From positions 41,695,520 to 41,759,519 of the forward strand of contig NC_056762.1 in the NCBI RefSeq assembly GCF_018687715.1: a stretch of 64,000 bases of DNA, written 5' to 3'. A program made the translations under genes and the position numbers. Below, piece by piece: positions 24,301 to 34,800 of the stretch (the first letter of the stretch is position 1; every line of letters begins with the position of its first letter). The notes beneath the pieces were generated by a model, which made no database searches, was not told where the DNA came from, and was given only the letters and a program-made list of their open reading frames with translations. The stretch comes from Carya illinoinensis. Its lineage: Eukaryota > Streptophyta > Magnoliopsida > Fagales > Juglandaceae.

Positions 24301-27300
24301 GAACATTATAAAGAGTAAGAACTTCTCTGTCCCAAGTATGTGGGGTTCTATACACTACGTACCCTTACACATCATATGGGGTATCAAAATCTCCCTCCCT
24401 TAAAATCTCAACGTCCTTGTCGAGCCTGTCCTTCGTAGGTGGCACGGCTCAAGTCACATTTCTGGTTGGAATAGGCTTTGATAGAATTTGTAACGCCCCA
24501 ATGGAAGGCCTAAAGCACATGATATATACTCCAAAAGGAATAGTCAATTATACAATTGGAGCCCCATTGGAACATTATAAAGAGCAAGGATTTCTCTTTC
24601 CCAAACAATGTGGGATCCCATATATCACTTACCCTTACACACCATATGGGGTATCACAATAAGAATTTCAATGAGAAGGAAAATTGAAAAAAGGTAAGAG
24701 TAGGAAAACAAGGAACGTAAAAAAGAAAAGAAAGGGTGAAGGGATTAACACTTTGGGGCTGAGTTCATTGCTAAACTGACTGTTTTCTTTCTGGTTTAAT
24801 TGCCTTTATTTTCTGTAATGGTTCATCTGATGCTGTTATGTCTTACTGATTTACAGGTCGGTGTGTTGGAGAATAGGAGGAATCGAGTTCTGCAAGGTAT
24901 ACTTGGTGTTCAGAAATGCTTCCGTGGTCACCAGGCTCGCCGTTTCTTCCATGAAGTCAAGGGGGTGATAACATTACAATCATGTAGTGCATCCATATCT
25001 ATTTGAAATCCATTCTTTGTTCTATAACCTTGTTCATGTTAAATTTATTCAGCCTGTTTTTCACTGTTATATACAATTGGATGTTTTTATCAAAAGAGAT
25101 TCTGCTTTAAATTTTTCTCCAGGACTTCATTATTTTGTAGGCCTCACAGATTTTTACGCTGTGAAGTGCCTAAATCACTGAATTTGTGGCTTAAAGGCTG
25201 AACTGATTTTAGGGATTTCATTAATTGTTTTGGATCTCAAATGAGTTTTTTTTTTCTAATTTTTTAACAATGGCTTGATCATTGTTGGAATAAATCCAGT
25301 TGTTCGTGGTGAAAATACTAGAAGGAAGTATAATATTATGGTGAGGTGCTGGACCGTTGGTGTTCCAAAAACCCTTAATGAGCTGCAAGCTGCTTTGTAT
25401 TTGCAATCTGGTAAAAATTATTTTGTTTATTGGTTTTGTGGCTGTTCATTTGCAAACAGTTTTCTTACTGTTCATATATGTAATTGTAGTAATCCGTGGA
25501 TGGCTTGTTCGAAGGCATGTCAATGGCATGCGTAAATTGAAGAAGTTACATGCTGAGAACTCAAAATCCAAGCAGAAGCGAAGCAGGAGGATTTCTGAAA
25601 TGAAGGTACTTTCTGTAGCCCACTTATCAGCTTGCAATAATTTTGTTCTCCTGTTCTTCCCTCCTTTGTTAAATAGTGTCTATGGGTACTATATCCACTG
25701 GAATAACAAGAGAACTCTTGCATCTATTTTGGTCCCTTCACTCTTGCATCTATTTGGGTACTTTCTGTTGTTTATCAAGCGGTGTTTTTCTTTTAAATCA
25801 TTTCTCCCCATGAAGGTTGCTGGGAGTTTCGAACTGTTAGATTCTCATCATGCCAAAGTTTTTCAGTGCTTGAAATCAAATTCAAAATTAGATTTAATTT
25901 TCCTAATATTGAGAAGTTTTCCTTGTACTTTGTCAGGAAAAAAAAACGTTAGCTAATTATTTTTCTGACCTTAAAAAAAAAACAGCCTAGCCAAAAGAGA
26001 CAAAACACATCCATTAGCATTATTAGCAATCAAAATTTATTAATCAGCTATTTTCATTTATTTTTCCCTGGACATGAAATAATTTTGTTCAATTGAGATT
26101 GTTTCATTGATTAAGATTGCTCCAAGTGTCAACGAAATGCATGTAGTAACATAATTACCTTTCAGACTGCATATATTGAACAGCTGCCTGTATGGTCTAG
26201 ACTACCGGTACGGCCTTTCCCTTGGCTTGCATTGGCCACTTTCCAAACTGTAAAGTTTTCACATGGAATGATAGAATGCTGCAGATGTATAATATGTTTT
26301 GTATATGGAGAATTGCACAAGAGTTGAGGTTCCTTCTTCAAGAATAAGATGTTAGCAGGCATTCTTTTAATGGATGTATTTGATATATACTCACTTCTAA
26401 TTTACAAAGCATCAACTGCAAACTTAGGCATTCCTTTTAATCTACATTTTTTTTTGTGATTCATAAATGAAAGATGAAGTTTGTTTTCTGTTTTGGTTCC
26501 ATGTTAAATTTTATCAAGTTGGATGACTAAACCGTCACTTTTCTTGTCTGAGCAGGAGATACCACCAGAGCAGGTTCAGGCTCTGCCTTCAGTTTTGGCT
26601 GAGCTTCAAATGCGGGTACTTAAAGCAGAAGCAGCTCTGGAACAGAAGGAAGAGGAAAATACTGCACTGCGAGAGCAACTACAGCAGAATGAGACGAGAT
26701 GGTCAGAATATGAGGCAAAGATGAAATCAATGGAGGAGCTGTGGCAAAAGCAGATGGCTTCTTTGCAAGTGAGTTTTGTGTATTCATACATAAGTTTGAT
26801 TCAAGTAATGATTGAGGTTGACGAAAGAAAAAAGGGGCTTAAGGCAGTCCGATATTGTGAAGAAAAGATGCAATCTGGACATCTAAATCTATTATGTTTC
26901 TCTGTCGAACGTTATTAATAACATGTCAGTCCCACATAGAGTGGGTAGGTTATAATGGTAGTAATGGGTGCCAAGTCCCACATTGGCTACTTGCTAAGTG
27001 ATTCTGTGGAAACCTCAAATTGACTGGTCTTTTTGGAGTTGTGTGACTAACACCTTCTCTGAATCCTTACATAAGCTATTAGAGCCACCTAGTAAGGCTA
27101 GCCGTGTGAATGGAGCACTTGTGACATGGCCCTATCAAGGAAATTAGAAATTGAAGAGGGTGAGTTTGTAACACCTCAGACTCACATTGGAAATAAGAAT
27201 CGCACAAATAGGTTAATAAAGATGGTCATGGGCACTAAGTCTTACATTGGCTACTTGCTAGATGAGACTGGATTTTATAAGTGATTCTAGGGACGCTTTA

Positions 27301-27927
27301 TATTTATTAGTCTTTTTGGGATGTACTGCAGATATGGCTAGTGTTTTCCTTGGTTCTTACATAATTTGTCTATATACTTTTTTGATGATGTAAGCGTTGC
27401 GCCCTTACTAATTGGATGACTCGTGCCTGAGAGTTTAATTGGTAATCTTAATGCAGATGAGTCTTGCCACAGCTAGAAAGACCCTAGTTGCAGACAATGG
27501 TTCAGGTCAACTTGGAAAACTTGATGTTTCTTCAATTCCTCACTATTATGACTCGGATAACACATCCATGGGATCTCGAACTCCTGGTGGAAGTACACCT
27601 ATAAAATTGTCTGGTACCACTCATGATGTTGGAGTAGGGCGAGACACCAATGGTACTTTGAGTGCAGTGAGCAATCTGGTAAAGGAGTTTGAGCTGCGTA
27701 GACAGACTTTTGATGAGGATGCCAGAGCTCTGGTAGAGATCAAATCAGGGCAGTCGGCTTCCATCGTAAATCCCGATGATGAACTTCGGAAACTCAAGCT
27801 TGGTTTTGAAGTATGGAAAAAAGAATACAAAATTAAGTTACGGGAGACGAAGGTAAAGCTTCATAGATTGGGGCATTCAGAAGGTCGTCGGACATGGTGG
27901 GGGAAACGAAGCTCAAGAGCATCATAG
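15320..27927 (+). CDS. ATM2: Class VIII myosin heavy chain (ATM2-like)
   Basis: Plant class VIII myosins are actin motors of plasmodesmata, the cell plate and endocytic sites. Exons: 15320-15751, 16487-16582, 16684-16827, 16920-17070, 17179-17206, 17366-17540, 17737-17800, 17936-17949, 18031-18115, 18211-18314, 18415-18553, 19362-19480, 19617-19769, 19849-19938, 20538-20615, 20736-20894, 22315-22515, 22752-22957, 23039-23174, 24857-24983, 25300-25410, 25490-25605, 26556-26768, 27457-27927. All are in phase with canonical sites; predicted length is 1,203 residues. The N-terminus is [21 protein letters not shown]-loop GESGAGKT is at 285-292, switch I NDNSSRF at 336-342 and switch II DIYGFE at 560-565. 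About three IQ motifs (residues 860-950) bind calmodulin-like light chains; a coiled coil (about 990-1047) and a tail ending WWGKRSS follow. It looks functional. Length and N-terminus fit ATM2 better than ATM1. Confidence 0.92.
21471..21560 (-). mobile_element. LINE 3'-end fragment in a myosin intron
   Basis: TTGATAAGTAATCAAGAATT followed by AAAAGGCATAGCCCCAGTAG is the reverse complement of a retrotransposon 3' end (GGGGCTATGCC...AATAAATTC...TTACTTATCAA). Related fragments occur at 38,579-38,715 and 43,688-43,772. It is a truncated, non-coding copy in intron 16 of the myosin gene. Confidence 0.5.
23184..23242. repeat. Alternating purine-pyrimidine tract (GT/GC)
   Basis: About 59 bp of nearly uninterrupted alternation (TGTGTGTGTGCGCACGCGCG, then CATGTGCGTGCGTGCATGCA and so on) starting 10 bp after the donor site of myosin exon 19. 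Such sequence can adopt left-handed DNA, and the hairpin-prone GCGCACGCGC centre is self-complementary. Confidence 0.8.
23329..23602. mobile_element. MITE with about 55-bp imperfect inverted ends in myosin intron 19
   Basis: The left end (AAATCACACTTCTCATCCAC, AAACTACC, then TTTTGCACCACAAAGTAC) is inverted at the right end (GTACAAGGTGCAAAATG, then GGTAGTTTGTGGGTGAAAAA). The interior about 150 bp is AT-rich and non-coding. It is a non-autonomous DNA element inside the 1.7-kb intron. Confidence 0.6.
24178..24658 (-). mobile_element. Terminal-repeat retrotransposon in miniature (TRIM) in myosin intron 19
   Basis: Two related direct repeats, 24,178-24,386 and 24,489-24,658, each run from TGTAAC(A/G)CCCCAATGG to CATATGGGGTATCA. 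Only about 100 bp lies between them. Read on the minus strand, the first LTR is followed by CTATCAAAGCC, close to the tRNA-Met primer site, and the second is preceded by AAGGGAGGGAGA, a polypurine tract. Flanks GTAAG (24,173-24,177) and ATAAG (24,659-24,663) match at 4 of 5 bases. The left LTR carries a roughly 40-bp A-rich insertion. There are no protein-coding genes. Confidence 0.7.
26918..27361 (+). mobile_element. Second TRIM-like element, in myosin intron 23
   Basis: Two diverged direct repeats (about 26,918-27,071 and 27,167-27,361) share CAAGTC(C/T)CACATTGGCTAC-type text and both end in CTTACA. Right after the first comes TATTAGAGCC, resembling the tRNA-Met primer site; a purine-rich GAAATTGAAGAGGG stretch precedes the second, which begins TGTAACACC. 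The internal region is under 100 bp and non-coding. The left boundary is approximate. Confidence 0.55.
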
Positions 27928-28502
27928 CCTGGACAGATAAATATAGTGACAGAATGATGGAGAAAGAAATGCTGCCAAGATTCTGCCTCGTTGCTTTTTC
28001 TGGAGCCGGTTTCTGTTTATATATGGTGATAGATATGGGTGTTATCAGTAGTGTGAGGCAGAGAAGGAGATAAATTGTATATCTTCCAATTTTTGTTACC
28101 TGGTAGAAGTGTTCATACACTTATGCATAGCCAACTAGGGATTTGTTGAGGGACTGCAAACACTTCATAAATATAGTTTAGTGTATTTGTCTATAATCCG
28201 TTGTCATGATGTAATTTCAGAATGTCTAGTTCTTAGAACTGAAAACATGGAAGGAAAAGTGTTCATATGGCCCATCCTTGTGTATCAAGTGCTCGTGGCA
28301 CACTATTTGGTCATAATCATCGCGCAATGTCTCTCTCTAACGGATTTAGCAAATAGTTATTCTATCGTCAAGTTAATGTGTAGAGTACATGATATATATA
28401 ATTTAAATGATAAGATTTGATTTGTGATATTGAAATTTTAAAATTTTTATTTCAAATCAAATTATACTATGTAAGTAATTATTATGTGTTATCTACCCCG
28501 CT

Positions 28503-28533
<31 letters not shown>

Positions 28534-28818
28534 GCAACAATGATTGCTTGTGGGTATGTCTTCTTATCTTCGGTTCTGTAATTTTGTTGCTTTTGCATTT
28601 GACTTTTCTTATACAATAGATATTTTTCCAGTTATATTGCTTCATCATATTTAGTAATACCATCCCTCTTGCTTTGCTAACCGGAGAAGACCAACACAAC
28701 CGGAAAATCAATAGCCATTGTTGGATCACACAAATACAAATTTGAAGTTTTTTAAGTCTTAAAACTTCCAATTCTATCTCAACCACATGAAGCAAGATTT
28801 AAGGGACTCAAATTCGAT
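27928..28818. other. Myosin 3' UTR and intergenic DNA with a (TA)n stretch
   Basis: Holds the 3' UTR of the myosin gene and the 3' flank of the convergent LHCB3 pseudogene. A (TA)13 dinucleotide run lies at about 28,507-28,532. No gene is seen. Confidence 0.5.
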
Positions 28819-30045
28819 TTAAGATCCGGGCACGAACTTGGTGGCATAGACCCAAAAATTATTGGCAACAGGATTGTCAAGATGATCCAAGAGGTTCTCC
28901 AGGGGGCCCTTGCCGGTGACAATAGCTTGGACAAAGAAACTGAACATGGAGAACATGGCTAGCCGGTCGTTCTTGATTTCCTTCCCCTTGAGCTCAGCGA
29001 ATGTGACAGGGTCATCGGCAAGGCTGAGAGGGTCGAAGTATTGGCCACCCGGGTAGAGGTCATTGCCTTCTCCAACTCCAGGAAGACCATTGATACGGAA
29101 CCCCTCAACCAGACCCATGAGAATGACTTGGAAACCTAGCACTGCTAGGATGCTTTGGGCATGAACAAGGTTGGGGTTACCCAGGTAGTCGAGGCCACCT
29201 TCTGACAAAATTTGAGCTCCAGCTTTGAACCATACTGGTTCTTTGAAGTCTACTCCGACCCATTTCTCCAGAACTTCAGGGGTGATGCAGCCAAGTGCTC
29301 CAAGCATAGCCCATCGACCAGGGATCACCTAATTTTCCACAACAGCTTAGTACTGGAAAATAATACAGCTTGTAACTAAAAAATAATAATAACTTGAGGT
29401 ACTTCCTAGTTTCTTAAAGATGTCACCATACTTCATGAGAAAATATTTTCTGCCTTAAGGAGTCTTAATACCGATCCAAGTATTCCATCCTGGCTTTATT
29501 CACTTGGAAAGATGCCAAATAAGACATAGGCTTACATTTTGAATCTGAATACTGACATGTACATCAGATTTTGCCAATATATGCATTGCCAACTAGTATG
29601 AACTTTTTTTTTTTTCTTTTGGCCAAGACCCATAAAATTTGATTACCTCAAGAGCCCTGTTCTTAGCAAAGGCTTCGGGGTCAGCAGATAATCCAGCAGT
29701 GTCCTAGCCATAATCACCAGGAAATTCTCCAGTCAAATATGAAGGAGTCTGAGCTGAAAAGGGTCCCAAGCACTTCACCCTGTCGGTTCCATACCACAAT
29801 TCATTGCCCTATTGATGTCACATGCAAAATGAAAACCCCACAATGTTAGCACCCAACAAACTTGAAAATTCAGAGTGAGAGAGATAGAGCAGTGAAAAAG
29901 TACCATAGTCTATTCCCAGATCCCATAGGCACAACATCTCTAAGGAGTTTAGCGTTAACTTGGCTCCCCTGCTTTGGCCAAGAAATGGAGTTGGCCTGAG
30001 AACAGTACTGGAGCTAGCAGTTGCTGCCATTGCCATTGCAGCCAT
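28819..30045 (-). pseudogene. LHCB3: LHCB3 light-harvesting chlorophyll a/b protein, degenerate copy
   Basis: LHCB3 is an antenna protein of the photosystem II LHCII trimers in the thylakoid. The expected three exons are recognisable: 29904-30045, 29647-29808 and 28819-29328, with good splice sites. Lesions: (1) in exon 1 the transit-peptide frame (ASSSTVLRPTPFLGQS) shifts before the LRDVVPMGSGN text, which continues in another frame; (2) exon 2 has an in-frame TAG (29,704-29,706) inside GDYG*DTAGL; (3) exon 3 begins VIPGRWAML, where the family has the chlorophyll-ligand His in VIHGRWAML; (4) other changes at conserved sites ([26 protein letters not shown]). Exon 3 is otherwise open and ends at TKFVPGS. 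LHCB3 sits beside the myosin and MRE11 in Arabidopsis, so this is the ancestral position. An assembly error is unlikely to explain so many changes. Confidence 0.85.
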
Positions 30046-30471
30046 AATTCCAACCTTCCCAGTTATTTTACTGCTGAAACTGACCTTAGAATAAGTTCGT
30101 GAATTGTAAGTGGAATTGTGTAGAAGAGGAGGGTGAGTGTGCAATATTATGTGCAGAGAATAGGACAAGCATAGAGATGGGTGGTCATGAATGCAGGAGT
30201 GGGAAAGTGTGGTGGGGAAATGTGAGGTTTGAATCAACCAATCAGAAGGCTTCAAAAGATTTTTAGCATCTTCAACTCATACATTTTATCTTGTCCTTCA
30301 CAGGTAGTTATTTGTCCGGAAATTTTTAATCTGCAACACATGAAATATTAGGGATATGGTACTTTCACGTTGACGGATTTCACAGATTGCTGGGGCTTCT
30401 TTCTACGCATCCAAAAACAATGCATGATAAGTGTACGATTTCGGAGGATTGCGGAGGAAGGAAAAAGAAAA

Positions 30472-30496
30472 TGCGGTGAGCGTGGATCGAACACGC

Positions 30497-30539
<43 letters not shown>

Positions 30540-30544
30540 CCCGC
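30472..30544 (-). tRNA. tRNA-Phe (GAA)
   Basis: The minus strand reads GCGGGGATAGCTCAGTTGGG, then AGAGCGTCAGACTGAAGATC, TGAAGGTCGCGTGTTCGATC and CACGCTCACCGCA: a 73-nt cloverleaf with anticodon GAA and T-loop TTCGATC. The acceptor stem has one mismatch (G5/A68), which I recall as normal for plant cytosolic tRNA-Phe. Box A (TAGCTCAGTTGG) and box B (GTTCGATCC) are intact. It lies about 430 bp upstream of the LHCB3 start and needs no CCA in the gene. Confidence 0.96.
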
Positions 30545-31855
30545 TATGCCTTTTGTTACCCGATGTTTTATATAAATCTAGTAACTTAATCGAGTAACTT
30601 TTGCATATTCTATTCGCATATGCTCCAAATAATATCATTGGAATTTGTTATAAACTCGAGCAAAATGACCCACACATTAATCTATTACTCAACAAGCATC
30701 AATTTAAAACAAAAAGGAAACCATTGTCTCTCTTCACAACTTACAAGAAAGTGTATGGAATTTGTGAGTTGATAATAATATCAGGAAGTCGTTTTTCTTT
30801 GAATTTATTTCACTTCACTTTTTATTTTCCAAACGATATGGACAACTCCTAAAAGGGAGGAAAGCTCATTCAATATTTGATCAATAAGGTCTAAACGATT
30901 CAAGCATTTGCAAAAGACGAGAGTTGAGAGGGAAGGAGTTAAGAACTTGGGAGTTGTTCAGTGGGATTTGACAATTTGACTAGTTTGAGCATGATGGGGA
31001 TTTGATTATTTGAATTGGCATGAAGTAAAAAGAAAGGGATCGGGACCCTTTATTTCTAATTTGGACATTTTTTAATTTTTTTTAATCACTTGAAAAGAGA
31101 TGGACATAATTATCGTTATTCGTGCATAATGTAGACCTTAATCTCAAAAAGAAATAATCTATCCACAAAATAATTACATAAAAATAATTTCACAAACTGA
31201 TATGGTTTGATGTAGTTTGTTAGATTGTAAATAAACTTCTATTATAAAATAGATATGAAGGATCACATAAATTTATGTCAGTTTGTAAAATTACTTTTGT
31301 GTAATTCTTTTGTGGTTGTAGCACTTCTCAAAAAATATATTCTTTATTAGTGATACCTAATTTTTTACAAAAAATTTATCTATTTAATACTTGTTTCTAT
31401 CATTACTTTTTTAGTTTAAGCCCAAGTTATTTCGTTAATATGCATAGACATGGCTTGTCATTCATGTCCGTAACATTTTGAATTTCTTCAACGGTCGAAT
31501 TCCTAGAAGGTCGCACTCTCCCATTAATAACGTCCCAAATACTTGCATATATACCCATCTTATATCTGGCAACCAATCTCAACCGTCAATTCTTGGGTAG
31601 CGCTTTATAAAGACAGTCCTTGCAACAGAAAAAGTCCACTGAAAGGACGGTGCTCTCGACGCCAAACAGGCTCTCGACCTTATAAATTGTTGTTCCAGTA
31701 GTGGAGCCAAAGAACCAAACCATAAGATGGGAATGGAGGATATTACAAAGCCTCTCAGGCCCTCCAGCAAACACGGGGATCGTTAACTTCGCTAGAAGAT
31801 TCAAAGCTCTTTTGGGGAATGCTCTGTGTCACAGAAAGTTGGAAGAAACACGACA
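30545..31855. other. Intergenic DNA and promoter/5' UTR of the 31.9-kb gene
   Basis: AT-rich. It contains a MITE-like element (31,150-31,312) and, from about 31,600, the probable 5' UTR of the plus-strand gene. A short upstream frame starting at 31,728 (MGMEDITKPLRPSSKHGDR then stop) precedes the main ATG. No other gene is seen. Confidence 0.4.
31150..31312. mobile_element. MITE-like element, family member 2 of 3
   Basis: The left end (CCACAAAATAATTACATAAA, then TTTCACAAACTGATAT) is mirrored at the right end (GTCAGTTTGTAAAATTACTT, then TTGTGTAATTCTTTTGTGG). The middle carries GTTAGATTGTAAA. It shares its text with 5,900-6,032 and 46,935-47,100. The inverted termini are clearest in this copy. 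Confidence 0.6.
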
Positions 31856-34800
31856 ATGGCTCTCAAAAAGGCTAACGATCACTGGACTTTTCTGGTTCTC
31901 TCTTCTTCTTTAAAGCATTTGATTGTTTTGGAATCTGATTTTTGGATTTTTTTCTCAAATTTTCTCCTGTTTCTACGGTGTTTTTTTGAACTTCTTGAAG
32001 TTTCTTCTGTTCTTATTTTAATTGATAATTGCATATTGTTTTAAGTCTTTATTACAGATTTAATTGAACTCATTTTCTTCAATTAAATCTGTAATTAGCC
32101 CAGTTATGTTAGTTTTTCTTTTTTCTACATGCGGGAAAATGTATATAAACAGAGGACCTCACTGTAATCAACCCAAGAAATGCAATAAGAAATTTCTCTC
32201 AAGAATCTCTCTCTCAAAGTTTTCACTCGCTTCAGTCTTTATCCGGATTTTGGGTATTTGACAAGGTCCTATCATTTTTAATGCCTGGCTCTGGTTTGAA
32301 AGTTTTTGACTTCTCGGGTGGGGAGTAAGAGGTTTTGGGATTCTTGAATTTGCTCCATTGGTGCTAAATTTACGTGGGCATTGTGTAAGTTTGTCCCACT
32401 GCATCAGTTTTGGACTGGGTTGAAAATATAGGAATTAGGGTCTTTTACTCTTTTCGTTTAGGTACTTTTTGGTTTAGTGTTTAGTCTGGGGATCCTTTGG
32501 ATTATTTTATTTTTCTTCAGTCTCTGCGTTTTATCGTTTCCTGGGTATTTTATCAGTTTGATTCTGGTTTCTAGGCTCTAAGATTGGGAGTAGCATATAC
32601 TGATTGTAGCGTTAGTATTATCTTTTTCATATATTTAATTATAGTAATTTATCCTTTTGTATCTGGCTACTTCATCCGGATCTATTTGGCTATGTTTGGA
32701 TGCTGAGAAAATGTAGAAAAATAAACATATTGAAGTTTCAAACCTTAAACAATCTCTGTTTTTTTTTTTTTTATTTAATTTTCATCGTTTGAGTCACTGA
32801 AGAATATGAAACACAAAACCCGCAGCATGTCATTCGATTTCTCGTTTTCTCCATTGGATCTTGGGAAGAATGAGGTCACGAGCGATAAAAAGTGTAAAAA
32901 TCTAACCAAGAAAAGGCAATAAAGTTCCTTTGCTTTCTCATTCCACTTTTTGAGGCCCTAAACAGAGCTTCTTTTATTTTTCATTAAGTAGGCCCCAAAA
33001 GGCCCCTTAGAGACCAAAATGGAGAGGTCTTTTACAATAGGAGGAAGAAATGCAGTGATTTTACAGGAAGAAATTGGCCCCCATTTTTTCTGTTCGTTCA
33101 GGGGTGAAATATTGTCCTTTTGGTCTGTTCTGATATCCCTCATTTTTCATTCTCGGACGCCATTCAGTTGCTTTTTACTTGGCTTATTATTGTTCAGGAA
33201 GAAATTGAAGCTCCTATGTGGGTGGATCTTACTCTAGAAGTAAAAATTAGCAACCAAGACACGTGAGTTTTATATCATTGCTTTTAAGGGTTCCACTTTT
33301 TATTTCCTTAGGTTTATGGTCAAATTTCAAATTTGTAATTCCAATTGTATCATCCTCCTTGTTACATTGCAGCCATGATGAGTGGTTCCACACAAGTCAT
33401 CTGTATGTATCCTTTTTCCTTCACTCACTCGTTTACGCTGTCTTGCTATATTCCAATTAACTGTTTGGATTCCTGCTGATTGCTGAATTGATTTGATTTT
33501 CAGCTTCCACCAGCGTTCTTCTCACCAGTTGAAGTCTGCTTTTTCTTGTTGCGGGGAGAGTACTTTGACCTCAGACTTTGAATCGGTTTCAACTTCACCA
33601 AAACTTCCATCCTCCGTCTCAAGATCTAGAGGCAAAGACTACAGGAGTAAGAAATGGAGAGCAGAAAACTACGAGTCCTTACATAAGCAGCATCCACTCA
33701 AGGTTTTAAGTGGGACATCTTCTTGTCTGGATTTACGATTTGGTGAGGAATTAAAATCCAAATCAATAAATCTCAAAGGAACTACCAGGTCAAAATCAAC
33801 TTTGGTTTGTAAAAGCAGTCTAACCGGAAATGCTATCCCTAGTTCCTCTAAACCTGCTGTATCTACTTTTGAGGACCAAGCTAATGGGTCTAGTTCTATG
33901 GGAAACAGGACTTGTGAAAGCAATACAAGAAGCACCGTTACATCTCAGAGCAGTCAGCAACGAGAGCTGAAGTGCATAGAGGTATCAACTCAACCATTTG
34001 ATCCAAGTGGGCTCTTATCAAATCAGAGGATAAGTCATAGGAAAGACTGTGTTACAAGACAAGCATCAAGGGTGGAGATCAATCATGATAAAAGGCTTTC
34101 GAGAGGCTACAGATCATCATCTGGCAAGTCCAGTGTAGGGTCATCATCAAACATTCTTTATGATGTTAAGAGCTTAACATCTACATCAATAGGTCACAAA
34201 GAAATAACCCCGACTAGCAGAAATGTAGCCAGGACAAGTTATGTGGCGAAGAACAAAGTAAAAACTTCTAATGTCTCCAAGGCATCGACTATTAAAATTG
34301 AAGAACGGAGCTCCAATTCTAGAAGAGGAGTTAAAATCAGCGTTTTAAAGCCGGATCACGAGGAAGCTACAAAACCAAAGGTGAGAGAAGGCGTGCAAAT
34401 TTGGACACCCATGTGATTAGGATTTTCAAGTTAATAAACATATGAAAGATAGATTTATGATCAAGTATAATCCAATTTTATCACATCGTTGATGCACCAA
34501 CAGTTAGTTTTATTGAGAAATTTCCTCAACATTGAGATTGATAGAAAACAAGTATGGGATAATATTCCCTCATGATTTTCTCTCAAATTATTGATTTATG
34601 CCCAAAATTGTCCTGTAGATGGATGATTTTCAAGTTCTAAATTTGTCATCAACAGTACTACATGAATTTACTCATGTTCTTCCAGGTTCAACATCAAACT
34701 TTGCAGCCACTTAGAGTTAATGAGCGAGAGTTGTCTATGGCTGCAATAAAATCAAAGGAGAAATTGAGAGCAATCAAGCCTAACAGATCAGTAGGTGCTG

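Noticed and set aside
25357..25956. A 199-codon plus-strand frame in the myosin gene
   Set aside because: It starts in exon 21 in the wrong frame and then reads through an intron, exon 22 and more intron. Only 25,490-25,605 is the true exon.
28819..29328. A functional single-exon light-harvesting protein
   Set aside because: Exon 3 alone is open, but it lacks the transit peptide and first helix region, and upstream exons carry stops and a frameshift.
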